Origin: Chloroflexota bacterium
GTDB lineage: Bacteria > Chloroflexota > Anaerolineae > UBA4142 > SHND01
Assembly: GCA_029778615.1 (NCBI GenBank)
Contig: JAKOPZ010000328.1
Location: forward strand, 1 to 49,161
DNA length: 49,161 nt
Reading direction: 5' to 3'
Below, in pieces: positions 25,774 through 32,427 of the stretch. The position numbers and the translations under genes are program-made. Each line of letters begins with the position of its first letter. The stretch's first letter is position 1. Under the pieces are notes generated by a model. It did no database searches and was not told the DNA's origin. It saw only the letters and a program-made list of their open reading frames with translations.

Positions 25774-26364
25774 CTATGCCGAAATCGCTTCTGTGACTTT
25801 GTAGCCGCCCGTGGTCGGGTCGAATTCGAGTTGTTGATTGAGGGCTGCGGCTTGCACTTGAGTTGCTTTGGTCGCGCGACGGGGTTTGATTGCGCCGGTC
25901 ATTTGATGAGCAGCCACTTCGGCTCCGCCTTTGACAGCTTTGATAGCTTTGACCGAGCCGGTGGTCATCTGATGCGCCGCGACATCGGCTTCGCCTTTGA
26001 CGGCTTTGATGGCTTTGACCGAGCCGGTGGTCATTTGATGGGCTGCCACTTCCGCCGCGCCCTTGACAGCTTTGATGGCTTTGACCGAACCGGTGGTCAT
26101 CTGATGCGCCGCGACTTCGGCTCCGCCTTTGACGGCTTTGATGGCTTTGACCGAGCCGGTGGTCATCTGATGCGCCGCCACATCGGCTTCGCCTTTGACG
26201 GCTTTGATGGCTTTGACCGAGCCGGTGGTCATTTGATGCGCTGCCACCTCTTCGCCCAAAATCAACTTGTCCAGCAAGTTGCGTTCATCTTTGGAAAGGG
26301 TCGCCCGCATTGCCGAAAGTTTTTTCACGAGGCGTTTGAAGGCGGTGCGTTCTTTGTCTGTCAT
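25774..26364 (-). CDS. Cationic tandem-repeat polypeptide (five 22-residue units); possible multi-core peptide precursor
   Basis: 196 residues. A charged helical leader (1-38, ending in NLLDKLILGE) is followed by five 22-residue units (39-148), each reading VAAHQMTTGSVKAIKAVKG with an acidic residue before and a variable EA, GA or AA after. A degenerate sixth unit and a tail containing FDPTTGGYKV follow. Each unit holds four Lys in a 12-residue stretch and an acidic spacer. I do not recognise a family. It could be a polyprotein that releases cationic peptides, or a repeat fold. No RiPP-modifying enzyme is nearby. AGGAGG lies before the ATG. Upstream is a CRP-type promoter shared with two neighbours; downstream is a terminator. 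Confidence 0.85.
   Translation of the reverse strand: MTDKERTAFKRLVKKLSAMRATLSKDERNLLDKLILGEEVAAHQMTTGSVKAIKAVKGEADVAAHQMTTGSVKAIKAVKGGAEVAAHQMTTGSVKAIKAVKGAAEVAAHQMTTGSVKAIKAVKGEADVAAHQMTTGSVKAIKAVKGGAEVAAHQMTGAIKPRRATKATQVQAAALNQQLEFDPTTGGYKVTEAISA
25900..26250 (-). repeat. 66-bp tandem repeat coding for the polypeptide units
   Basis: Five complete 66-bp units (25921-26250) and part of a sixth. Units differ mostly at third codon positions, while the protein is constant except at the unit junction, which points to selection on the peptide. The unit-ending pairs run EA, GA, AA, EA, GA, suggesting a three-unit duplication step. Confidence 0.9.
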
Positions 26365-26414
26365 TTTCTAATCCTCCTGATGGAATTGGTTAATGCCTGT
26401 CGGTTGATGCTCCG

Positions 26415-26457
26415 ATTGTATCGGAATTCAATACGAATGTCTGTCATCTAGATGACA
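26415..26457 (-). promoter_or_regulatory. Class II CRP-type promoter of the repeat-polypeptide gene
   Basis: A perfect 16-bp palindrome TGTCATCTAGATGACA (26442-26457) is centred 34.5 bases from the downstream edge of a TACAAT -10 box (26415-26420). No -35 box is evident, as expected where an activator replaces it. The same geometry occurs before two neighbouring genes. Confidence 0.75.
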
Positions 26458-26477
26458 CAAACAAACCTGTTGCCAAA

Positions 26478-26900
26478 TTACTTTGCCAAACCGCCGCGTC
26501 GTAAACCGGGGTCAAGATATTCGCTCGCGGGCGCGCTCAACGTTTGATTCACATTGCGGTCAAAATAACGCGCGTTCCATTCGTCACTGTGCGCTTTCCA
26601 ATCTGTCTTGCGAGCAATCGGTTTCGCCGCCGCATGCAGTCCCGCCAATCCGCCGCGCAACGGTCCGCGCGATGCGCTCTCGAAATAGAATGGCAGCTCG
26701 GTAGCGACATTGCGATTGAAATAGAAATCGCTCCAGGCGTCGGAATGCGCTTTGAGAACAGGACGCGGACGAATCGGCGCATTGCCCAATTCTTGTTTCA
26801 ATTCCTTGCCGGGTTCGTTGGGCGCTGCGAGCAACATTGTTGGGAGTGTGAGCAACATCAGGGCGAACGTGGCGGCGAGTGCAAGTTTGTACGTTTTCAT
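26478..26900 (-). CDS. Small secreted protein with a duplicated KAHSD-W-YF-RNV motif
   Basis: 140 residues from ATG at 26900 with GGAGG upstream. A clear signal peptide (MKTYKLALAATFALMLLTLP, cleavage near LLAA) is followed by a mature part of about 115 residues that contains KAHSDAWSDFYFNRNV and later KAHSDEWNARYFDRNV, each followed by a Gly/Leu/Arg-rich segment (GLRRGGLAK at the end). I do not recognise a family. It is expressed from a CRP-type promoter like its neighbours, so it may act with the repeat polypeptide, for example as a surface or immunity component. That role is inferred only. Confidence 0.8.
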   Translation of the reverse strand: MKTYKLALAATFALMLLTLPTMLLAAPNEPGKELKQELGNAPIRPRPVLKAHSDAWSDFYFNRNVATELPFYFESASRGPLRGGLAGLHAAAKPIARKTDWKAHSDEWNARYFDRNVNQTLSAPASEYLDPGLRRGGLAK

Positions 26901-26956
26901 GGCGAACCTCCTTGAACGAATCGGCGGAAAGTTCCGCACTAACCGATTACGTTAAT

Positions 26957-26999
26957 AGAATAACACGCCATGTGCTGTGCGTCTGTCAGATACGTGACA
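26957..26999 (-). promoter_or_regulatory. Class II CRP-type promoter of the secreted-protein gene
   Basis: TGTCAGATACGTGACA (26984-26999) is centred 34.5 bases from the downstream edge of TATTCT (26957-26962), the same arrangement as at 26415-26457. Confidence 0.7.
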
Positions 27000-27015
27000 C
27001 AACGAAAAAATTGTT

Positions 27016-28785
27016 TTACGTTGGCGCGGGTTCCACACGCAGCTCGCGCAAAGTCGCCTGGTCGAAACCGGCAAAGCGCGGCAAATCGTTAAGGTTGGTG
27101 CGCGACAAACGTTCGTAAAATTTCACGCGCACAATTTGGCTGATGCCTGGATACGTCATCAAGTGGCGCAAAGTCTGCGCGGGCACTTGGAGCAGCGTCG
27201 TCGGTTCTTGCGCCAAAACGTTCGCGGTGCGCGGTTGTCCCGAGAGCGCGGCAATTTCACCAAAGAAATCGCCCTCGCCCATCGTTTCCAGCCAACGCGT
27301 TCCGCCGCCTTCCTCCACACCCGCAATTGCACTGCCCTGCATCACAATAAACGCGGCATCACTCGTTTCGCCAAAGCGCACAATTGTCGAACCTGCGGGC
27401 GCGTACAAAACAGTCGAATGCGTCGCAAGCATTTGACGGTCAGTGGGACTCAATGCGGCGAGCGCGCCAAAACGCAGTGCGAGCGCGTCAATGTCTGCGG
27501 GCGTTGCCAAACGCAGGACTTGGGCGGCGGGCGCGGTCGGCGCGGTCCGCAGCAATTGAATGACTTGCTTCCACTGCGCTGCCGGTTGTCCGAGTCCGGG
27601 GAGAAACAGCACGAGAATGCCCGGGACCAGTATCATCAACGCCGCGATGAAAAACAATTCGCGCACGCCCGTCAGGTCCGCCAGTCCCGTCAAGCCCATA
27701 CCGATTAAAAACGAAACATCGCGCGTGACAAAGAAAACGCTCGCGACGCGCCCGCGCATTTCGCGCGGCGTGTTGCGCTGCAAAATCAATTGCCGCGCCA
27801 CCACCGACGGCGCGTTCATAAATCCCGAAAGCGTCACAAAGAAAAAAGCGAGCGTCACCGACGACAGCTGCGAATACACAATCTGCGCCAGACCCATGCC
27901 GACAAAGCTGATGGTCAACCATTGTCCGGCGGGCAGCCGGTCCGCATAGCGCGCCATCAACAAACTCGACAGCACAAAGCCGAGCGAGGTCAGCCCTTCT
28001 TGAATACCGTACTCGAATTCCGTCGCGTGCAGTGCGCGCGTGGCAAAGGGGAGCAGCAGCGCGTTCGTCAATCCAAAACTGATGCCCATGATGGGCAAGA
28101 GCGTGTACGACGAACGCAAAATTTGCGAGCCGAACAAAAAACGAAAGCCGCTTTGCATGTTGCGAAAAATCGTCACCACACGCGTTGCGCCTTCTGCTTG
28201 CACCGACGGCACGCGCGTAAAAAATATACAGCCCGCCGAAAACAAAAACGTCAGGGCGTCGAGATAAAACGCGATATCGAGTGAAATTTGCGCGAGCAGC
28301 CCCGACGCCGCAAAGCCCACCGCCGTTGCGCCGAACGAGCTGATTGCCATCAACGAATTCGCCGCCGCCAGTTCTTCATCCGACGCGATTTCCGGCAGCA
28401 CGGATGCCTGCGCCGGTTCAAAAAATTGTCCAACGCAGCTGGTCAACAACACAATCACGTACAGCCACACCACATTCGACGTGACGAGAAACGGAATCGT
28501 AACCACCAACGCCGCGCGCACAATATCGGCAATCAACATGATGCGCTTGCGGTCCACGCGGTCCACAAACACGCCCGCAATCAAGCCCAACACAATGCTC
28601 GGCGCGGCAGTCGCCATCAACATCAAGCCGACGGACAACGCGGAACCGGTCGCGCGATAAACGAGAATCGAAGCGGCGAGCGAAGTCAACGCGCTGCCCA
28701 CCGTCGAGACGAGCTGCGCCGTCCAGAGCAGCGTAAAGTTGCGATTGCGGAACACCGCAAACGGAGAAATCGGAGCGCTGTGCAT
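27016..28785 (-). CDS. MFS transporter fused to a C-terminal cyclic-nucleotide-binding domain
   Basis: 589 residues from ATG at 28785. The first 410 or so residues are a 12-helix MFS exporter of the MFS_3/enterobactin-exporter kind (FAVFRNRNFTLLWTAQLVSTVGSAL, then LGLIAGVFVDRVDRKRIM). Residues about 430-560 are a cNMP-binding domain with GEGDFFGEIAALSGQPRTANVLA, which retains the phosphate-binding Glu and Arg of the cassette. A ligand-gated exporter is suggested. The gene starts just after the terminator of the STAS gene, so expression may need readthrough. Its substrate is unknown; the neighbouring peptide is a candidate by proximity only. Confidence 0.9.
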   Translation of the reverse strand: MHSAPISPFAVFRNRNFTLLWTAQLVSTVGSALTSLAASILVYRATGSALSVGLMLMATAAPSIVLGLIAGVFVDRVDRKRIMLIADIVRAALVVTIPFLVTSNVVWLYVIVLLTSCVGQFFEPAQASVLPEIASDEELAAANSLMAISSFGATAVGFAASGLLAQISLDIAFYLDALTFLFSAGCIFFTRVPSVQAEGATRVVTIFRNMQSGFRFLFGSQILRSSYTLLPIMGISFGLTNALLLPFATRALHATEFEYGIQEGLTSLGFVLSSLLMARYADRLPAGQWLTISFVGMGLAQIVYSQLSSVTLAFFFVTLSGFMNAPSVVARQLILQRNTPREMRGRVASVFFVTRDVSFLIGMGLTGLADLTGVRELFFIAALMILVPGILVLFLPGLGQPAAQWKQVIQLLRTAPTAPAAQVLRLATPADIDALALRFGALAALSPTDRQMLATHSTVLYAPAGSTIVRFGETSDAAFIVMQGSAIAGVEEGGGTRWLETMGEGDFFGEIAALSGQPRTANVLAQEPTTLLQVPAQTLRHLMTYPGISQIVRVKFYERLSRTNLNDLPRFAGFDQATLRELRVEPAPT

Positions 28786-28835
28786 AAACAAAAAGCCCCT
28801 CTTTTGAAATCTCGTTTGAAAATTCAAAAGAGGGG
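28786..28835 (-). terminator. Intrinsic terminator between STAS and MFS genes
   Basis: On the minus strand a perfect 13-bp stem (28796-28808 with 28823-28835, core CCCCTCTTTTGAA) is followed by CTTTTTG. It ends about ten bases before the MFS start codon and occupies the place of its ribosome site. Confidence 0.85.
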
Positions 28836-28853
28836 ACCCGGGTGCAGAACGAA

Positions 28854-29189
28854 TTAAAAACTCGTCGCGGCGGCGTCACGCGTCGGAAAGATTTTAAACA
28901 GCTTGTCCAAGCCCACGAGCTTGAGCGAGTCGAGCAAATAATCGGATGCGCCCGCGAGTCGCAAATCGCCGTTCTTGTCCTGGACCGCGAGGCGCGCGCT
29001 CAATAACGCGCGCATTCCCGCGCTGGACATGAACGTCGTGTCGCTCAAATCCACCACCAATTTGTAATGTTTTGCTTTGATGGCATTCTGAAGCGCTTCG
29101 TCCAATTGCGGCGCGGTGAATCCGTCCACCCGTCCGTTCACGGAAATGACTTGCGTGTTGCCTTGCGTTTCGGTATTGACTGTGAGCAT
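28854..29189 (-). CDS. STAS domain protein (anti-sigma factor antagonist type)
   Basis: 111 residues. The whole protein is one STAS domain: VISVNGRVDGFTAPQLDEAL, LVVDLSDTTFMSSAGMRALL and LKLVGLDKLFKIFP. The SSAG serine pair is at the site phosphorylated by anti-sigma kinases in SpoIIAA/RsbV relatives. Such proteins free a sigma factor or regulate a phosphatase/kinase switch. GAGGAGG lies before the ATG. It is transcribed from a CRP-type promoter and is followed by a terminator and the MFS gene. No anti-sigma kinase is seen in the window. Confidence 0.92.
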   Translation of the reverse strand: MLTVNTETQGNTQVISVNGRVDGFTAPQLDEALQNAIKAKHYKLVVDLSDTTFMSSAGMRALLSARLAVQDKNGDLRLAGASDYLLDSLKLVGLDKLFKIFPTRDAAATSF

Positions 29190-29218
29190 AAGTTTGCCTC
29201 CTCATAGAGTACACACGC

Positions 29219-29261
29219 ACTGTACTGCATTATCGAAAAAATGTCTGTCACTTGCGCGACA
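29219..29261 (-). promoter_or_regulatory. Class II CRP-type promoter of the STAS gene
   Basis: TGTCACTTGCGCGACA (29246-29261) is centred 34.5 bases from the downstream edge of TACAGT (29219-29224), matching the two sites before the peptide and secreted-protein genes. It lies between the STAS gene and the CRP-family gene. Confidence 0.7.
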
Positions 29262-29313
29262 CTTGTACGCGGCATTATATAAACTCTCGCCGCGCCGCGC
29301 AATGGGGGTTGCC

Positions 29314-30003
29314 TCAAACTTGCGCGATGCGCCGCAAGGATGCGCGGTCCAAAATGACCAGTTTGCCGCGTCCGGTAAGAATCCAACCCGCGCGCCGCCA
29401 TTGTCCCAAAATTTTCGCGGTCGTCTGCCGCGCCACGCCGATATGCTGTGCGAGTTCATCTTGCGAGAGCGTGATAAAGCCCTTGTCGCTCGCCGCGCGG
29501 TCGAGGTCCAACAACACGCGCGCCAAGCGCGACGGCGCATCGAGAAACGCCAACGCGCGTTCGCGTTCGGTGCTGGCGCGCAAACGCTGCGCGGTGATTT
29601 CCAAAATTTGACGCATCAAGCGCGGCTGCCGCTCCAGCTCGGCCAAAAATTCCGCACGCGGCAAACGAATCACTTCGGTATCCAGCTGCGCCATTGCCGA
29701 TGCCGAACGCGGCGAATCTGTGAGCAGTGCCAGTTCGCCGAGACACTCGCCGGCGCGCAATTCGTTAATCACCAGCTCGCGTCCGTCGGTGGTAGTCAGG
29801 ACAATTGCCAACGCGCCCGCACGAATGACAAACGCCGCATCCCCTTCATCGTCTTGATAAAAGAGATAACTGTGACGCGGAATCCGTTTCAGGTGCGCCA
29901 CGCGCGCAAACACTGCCAGCGCGGCATCATCCACTTTTTGAAAGAGGGGAATGCGGCGCAGTAGATTCATCAATTCGGCGGGGGCAAGGCGTGACTCGGG
30001 CAT
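29314..30003 (-). CDS. CRP/FNR family transcription regulator
   Basis: 229 residues from ATG at 30003. Residues about 12-130 form a cNMP-binding domain with GECLGELALLTDSPRSASAMA, keeping the Glu and Arg-Ser of cAMP-binding members; no FNR-type cysteine cluster is present. Residues about 165-225 are a winged helix with LSQDELAQHIGVARQTTAKILGQWRRAGWI. In the recognition helix the E. coli CRP motif RETxxR is RQTxxK, which fits a site that differs from TGTGA. It is adjacent to the STAS gene promoter bearing a TGTCA-N6-CGACA site, so it is the likely regulator of the three CRP-type promoters here. Confidence 0.93.
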   Translation of the reverse strand: MPESRLAPAELMNLLRRIPLFQKVDDAALAVFARVAHLKRIPRHSYLFYQDDEGDAAFVIRAGALAIVLTTTDGRELVINELRAGECLGELALLTDSPRSASAMAQLDTEVIRLPRAEFLAELERQPRLMRQILEITAQRLRASTERERALAFLDAPSRLARVLLDLDRAASDKGFITLSQDELAQHIGVARQTTAKILGQWRRAGWILTGRGKLVILDRASLRRIAQV

Positions 30004-30070
30004 CGCGCTGTGAACATGGTAACACGAATGCGCGTCGCGCGAAAGGGGGTTTCGCAGAATTGATTCCGTT

Positions 30071-30112
30071 TTGAAAAAAAAATCCGGCGTCTCGCGCGGG
30101 CGAAACACCGGA
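30071..30112 (-). terminator. Intrinsic terminator after the DUF4097 gene
   Basis: On the minus strand TCCGGTGTTTCGC and GCGAGACGCCGGA form a stem with a few mismatches (30083-30112), followed by a run of T (30074-30082). Confidence 0.85.
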
Positions 30113-30133
30113 CTTGCAGGAGGGGAATCGTTT

Positions 30134-31582
30134 TCAATTTTTCAAACTGCGCAAGAGCATTTCCGCTTCCGCCACCGTAATTTCACCGGCTTGGAGCGCT
30201 TGCAAAATCGCAAACTGCGAATCGTACACTTGGACGCTACCTTGAACGCTACGGGGAGCGTTCCCTACATTGGGCGGATTCAACGCGGCTTCGGGTTCCG
30301 CTAAATCGGTCACGGTGACGGGCACGACCGCGTTCGCGGATTGTGGCGGCGTCGGAGGCGCGGGCGGCACGGGCACTTGCGGTTCCTGCCGCGCCATCGC
30401 GCGTTCTTGTTTTGATGCAGCTCGGGGCGCCGCCGTTGGAACACCGGCATAGCGCGAGGGGCGTCGTTCCATCTCGATTTGAATATCACCATGTTGTGAT
30501 TCCAAATGAATGTCAACGGGCTCGCCTGAACCTTCGCCGATGGTGCCAACCATTCGCCCGCCATGGCGCGCGCCGGGACCGGGACGCCCGACACGCACGA
30601 GCGGCGCATCACATTCGATTTCGCCATGCCGCGTTGCCGCATCAATACGCGCATACGCATCACCGGGCAGTTCGAGACGAATATCGCCGTTGCGCGTGGT
30701 CAGCTGCCATGCTGTCGTCGGCAGAACACTTTCCAGTTCCATATCACCGCGCGCGGTTTCCAAATCGAGTTCCGCGACGCGTCCCAATTCCATTTGAATG
30801 TCGCCGCTGCCGAGCCGCACGCTCACGAGCTGCGCGTCCAATTCTTGAAAGGCGACGTCACCATGTCCGAGCCGCACATGCACTCCATCGCGCTTGTCGT
30901 CATCCTCGCCCATTTTGAAATCGAACGAGAAACTGCGCGCAAAGCTGTCCGCCCACTGCGAGACCTGTTCGCCAAATTGCTCGCCCCATTCTTCCCACTG
31001 CTTGCCGTACTCTTCCCACGGCTGGTCACTTGCGACTTGAAAGCGTTTACCTATCCGCACTCGTACATTCGCAGGCGGAATCGGAGGAATCGGGGGAAAC
31101 GGCGCGGTAGGCGGCGTTCCCGGCACGGGTGGAATATTGGACTTGGTTTCCGACGCCGTCACCCGTTCGGGCGCGGGCGGCGCATCGGTCTGAGTACAAT
31201 TTTCCAAACTCACATCGCCATTGCCGGAACGCAGATTGAACACGCCGCGACAATTCTCCATCTCTATATCACCGCTGCCCAGTTGAACATTAAACCGTCC
31301 GTTCACATTTTCCACGCGCACTTCGCCGTTGCCCGACGAAAGTTCAATCACCCACGCTTTCGCTTGGGGCAGAGTCAGAGACCATTCACTGTTGCCGGGG
31401 AATGGACTGATGTGCAGCCAGCGTCCGACGATGCTCGGTTCGCTCCCAAAGCGACGACGTCCGCGCTCATCTCCTTCCAATAAAATTTCGTTCGAGTCGT
31501 GTGCCAGGATTTCAAATTCGCCATTTGTGGCGACGATGCGGATGGCGTCAAACGCATCCGCGTTCCATTTGTATTCAGACAT
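30134..31582 (-). CDS. DUF4097-type beta-helix protein with a SHOCT-like C-terminal helix
   Basis: 482 residues. The body is built of short repeated strands such as SGNGEVRVENVNGRFNVQ, GSGDIEMENC, LGSGDIQMELGR and TARGDMELESV, typical of DUF4097 (a right-handed beta-helix-like putative adhesin domain). A proline-rich stretch (about 150-185) and a Trp/Glu-rich patch (EEYGKQWEEWGEQF, about 205-220) interrupt it. The final 30 residues (ILQALQAGEITVAEAEMLLRSL) form a SHOCT-like helix pair also seen in the DUF2089 neighbour. There is no signal peptide, so it is probably cytoplasmic. It is the third gene of an operon begun by the DUF2089 regulator; the start has GGAGG. Confidence 0.82.
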   Translation of the reverse strand: MSEYKWNADAFDAIRIVATNGEFEILAHDSNEILLEGDERGRRRFGSEPSIVGRWLHISPFPGNSEWSLTLPQAKAWVIELSSGNGEVRVENVNGRFNVQLGSGDIEMENCRGVFNLRSGNGDVSLENCTQTDAPPAPERVTASETKSNIPPVPGTPPTAPFPPIPPIPPANVRVRIGKRFQVASDQPWEEYGKQWEEWGEQFGEQVSQWADSFARSFSFDFKMGEDDDKRDGVHVRLGHGDVAFQELDAQLVSVRLGSGDIQMELGRVAELDLETARGDMELESVLPTTAWQLTTRNGDIRLELPGDAYARIDAATRHGEIECDAPLVRVGRPGPGARHGGRMVGTIGEGSGEPVDIHLESQHGDIQIEMERRPSRYAGVPTAAPRAASKQERAMARQEPQVPVPPAPPTPPQSANAVVPVTVTDLAEPEAALNPPNVGNAPRSVQGSVQVYDSQFAILQALQAGEITVAEAEMLLRSLKN

Positions 31583-31621
31583 GGGTTGCCTCCGGTAAAT
31601 TTACATTGACGTTGCGCGCGC

Positions 31622-31843
31622 TCAAGGTTTTGAGGTCGAAGGTTTGAGCGAGGGAGTATCTTGCAAACGTTCGCCCCACGCGACCAACTTGCTGCCGACC
31701 GCGCGGCGCACGCGTTTGCTGTTGCCCTTGTGCTTGTTCGTTTGCGCCAAGAGCTCGTTCACCTGCGCCGCGTACTGCAGCGCGCGAATTTCATCTTGGT
31801 GACGTTCTTGTTCATAGCGTGCATTGAGCCAATTCATACGCAT
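31622..31843 (-). CDS. Small basic hypothetical protein
   Basis: 73 residues. It is mainly helical and charged (NARYEQERHQDEIRALQYAA, then RVRRAVGSKLVAWGERLQ) with no recognised domain and no membrane segment. It is supported by GGAGG five bases before the ATG and by its position between the DUF2089 and DUF4097 genes with gaps of 29 and 39 bases. The helical N-terminus could be a short coiled-coil adapter. Function unknown. Confidence 0.7.
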   Translation of the reverse strand: MRMNWLNARYEQERHQDEIRALQYAAQVNELLAQTNKHKGNSKRVRRAVGSKLVAWGERLQDTPSLKPSTSKP

Positions 31844-31872
31844 TGTCCTCCAAACATTCCAGTGAACGTTCG

Positions 31873-32274
31873 TTATTGCGCCAAGCCCTTGAGTTGTTCC
31901 AACGCTTGCGCGGCGTCCAGTTCGCCCGCCGCCACTTTTTGCAAAATGGCACTGCGTTCATTGGAAGGCGAGTTAGCCGGCGCGGCAGTTTGTTCCGCGC
32001 GGTCGCGCGCTTCGGTATTGTCAAGCGCCTGATTGATTTCTTCCAGCTTGTTACGGATGGTGGGATACGAAACGCCCAGCACTTTTTCCATCTCGGACAA
32101 ATTGCCGCGCACGCGCAGAAACGCGCGCACAAACGTCACCTGGTCTTCGGACAGGGTCGAAAACAGCCCGGGTTTGAATTCGCCCTGCATGGTGAGTTGG
32201 CAATTCCCGCACTTGATTTCCGTGATTGTGATAGGTCCGCCGCAGGCGGGACATTGTTCAAAGAGTTTCAGCAT
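31873..32274 (-). CDS. DUF2089 family zinc-ribbon/HTH regulator
   Basis: 133 residues from ATG at 32274 with GGAGG upstream. A zinc ribbon with CPACGG and CGNC (residues 8-26) is followed by a helix-turn-helix-like segment (LSEDQVTFVRAFLRVRGNLSEMEKVLGVSYPTIRNKLEEI), the DUF2089 signature. The C-terminus (ILQKVAAGELDAAQALEQLKGL) is a SHOCT-like helix pair shared with the DUF4097 product of the same operon. It is likely a transcription regulator, perhaps autoregulatory, since a near-consensus promoter with a nearby palindrome precedes it. Confidence 0.88.
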   Translation of the reverse strand: MLKLFEQCPACGGPITITEIKCGNCQLTMQGEFKPGLFSTLSEDQVTFVRAFLRVRGNLSEMEKVLGVSYPTIRNKLEEINQALDNTEARDRAEQTAAPANSPSNERSAILQKVAAGELDAAQALEQLKGLAQ

Positions 32275-32293
32275 TTGGTATCCTCCGCACATT

Positions 32294-32322
32294 GTTATAC
32301 TACAATAAATTTAATTTGTCAA
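32294..32322 (-). promoter_or_regulatory. Near-consensus sigma-70 promoter of the DUF2089 operon
   Basis: On the minus strand TTGACA (32317-32322), a 17-base spacer and TATAAC (32294-32299). It is the best promoter in the window and lies in an unusually AT-rich 130-base gap. A palindrome AACAATTGTT at 32343-32352, upstream of the -35, may be an operator. Confidence 0.8.
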
Positions 32323-32390
32323 TAGATAAATAAGAAATCTTGAACAATTGTTTAAATGTTTCGATTTATTGGTTTTTGCCTATTTTTTCG

Positions 32391-32427
32391 ATAAAAAAAC
32401 CTGCGAGGTTCAAGACCTCGCAGGTTT
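32391..32427 (-). terminator. Intrinsic terminator after the polyketide synthase gene
   Basis: A perfect 13-bp stem (AAACCTGCGAGGT at 32397-32409 with 32415-32427) is followed on the minus strand by a T run. The stem starts at the stop codon of the synthase gene. Confidence 0.88.

Noticed and set aside
25900-26250. A CRISPR-like or minisatellite array of 66-bp units
   Set aside because: The units are contiguous without spacers, keep one reading frame and vary mostly at third codon positions, so this is a repeat in a protein gene.
25831-26451. A 206-residue plus-strand open frame with DGFDGFDRAGGHLM repeats
   Set aside because: It is the antisense shadow of the repeat polypeptide gene, which has the better ribosome site, promoter and terminator on the minus strand.
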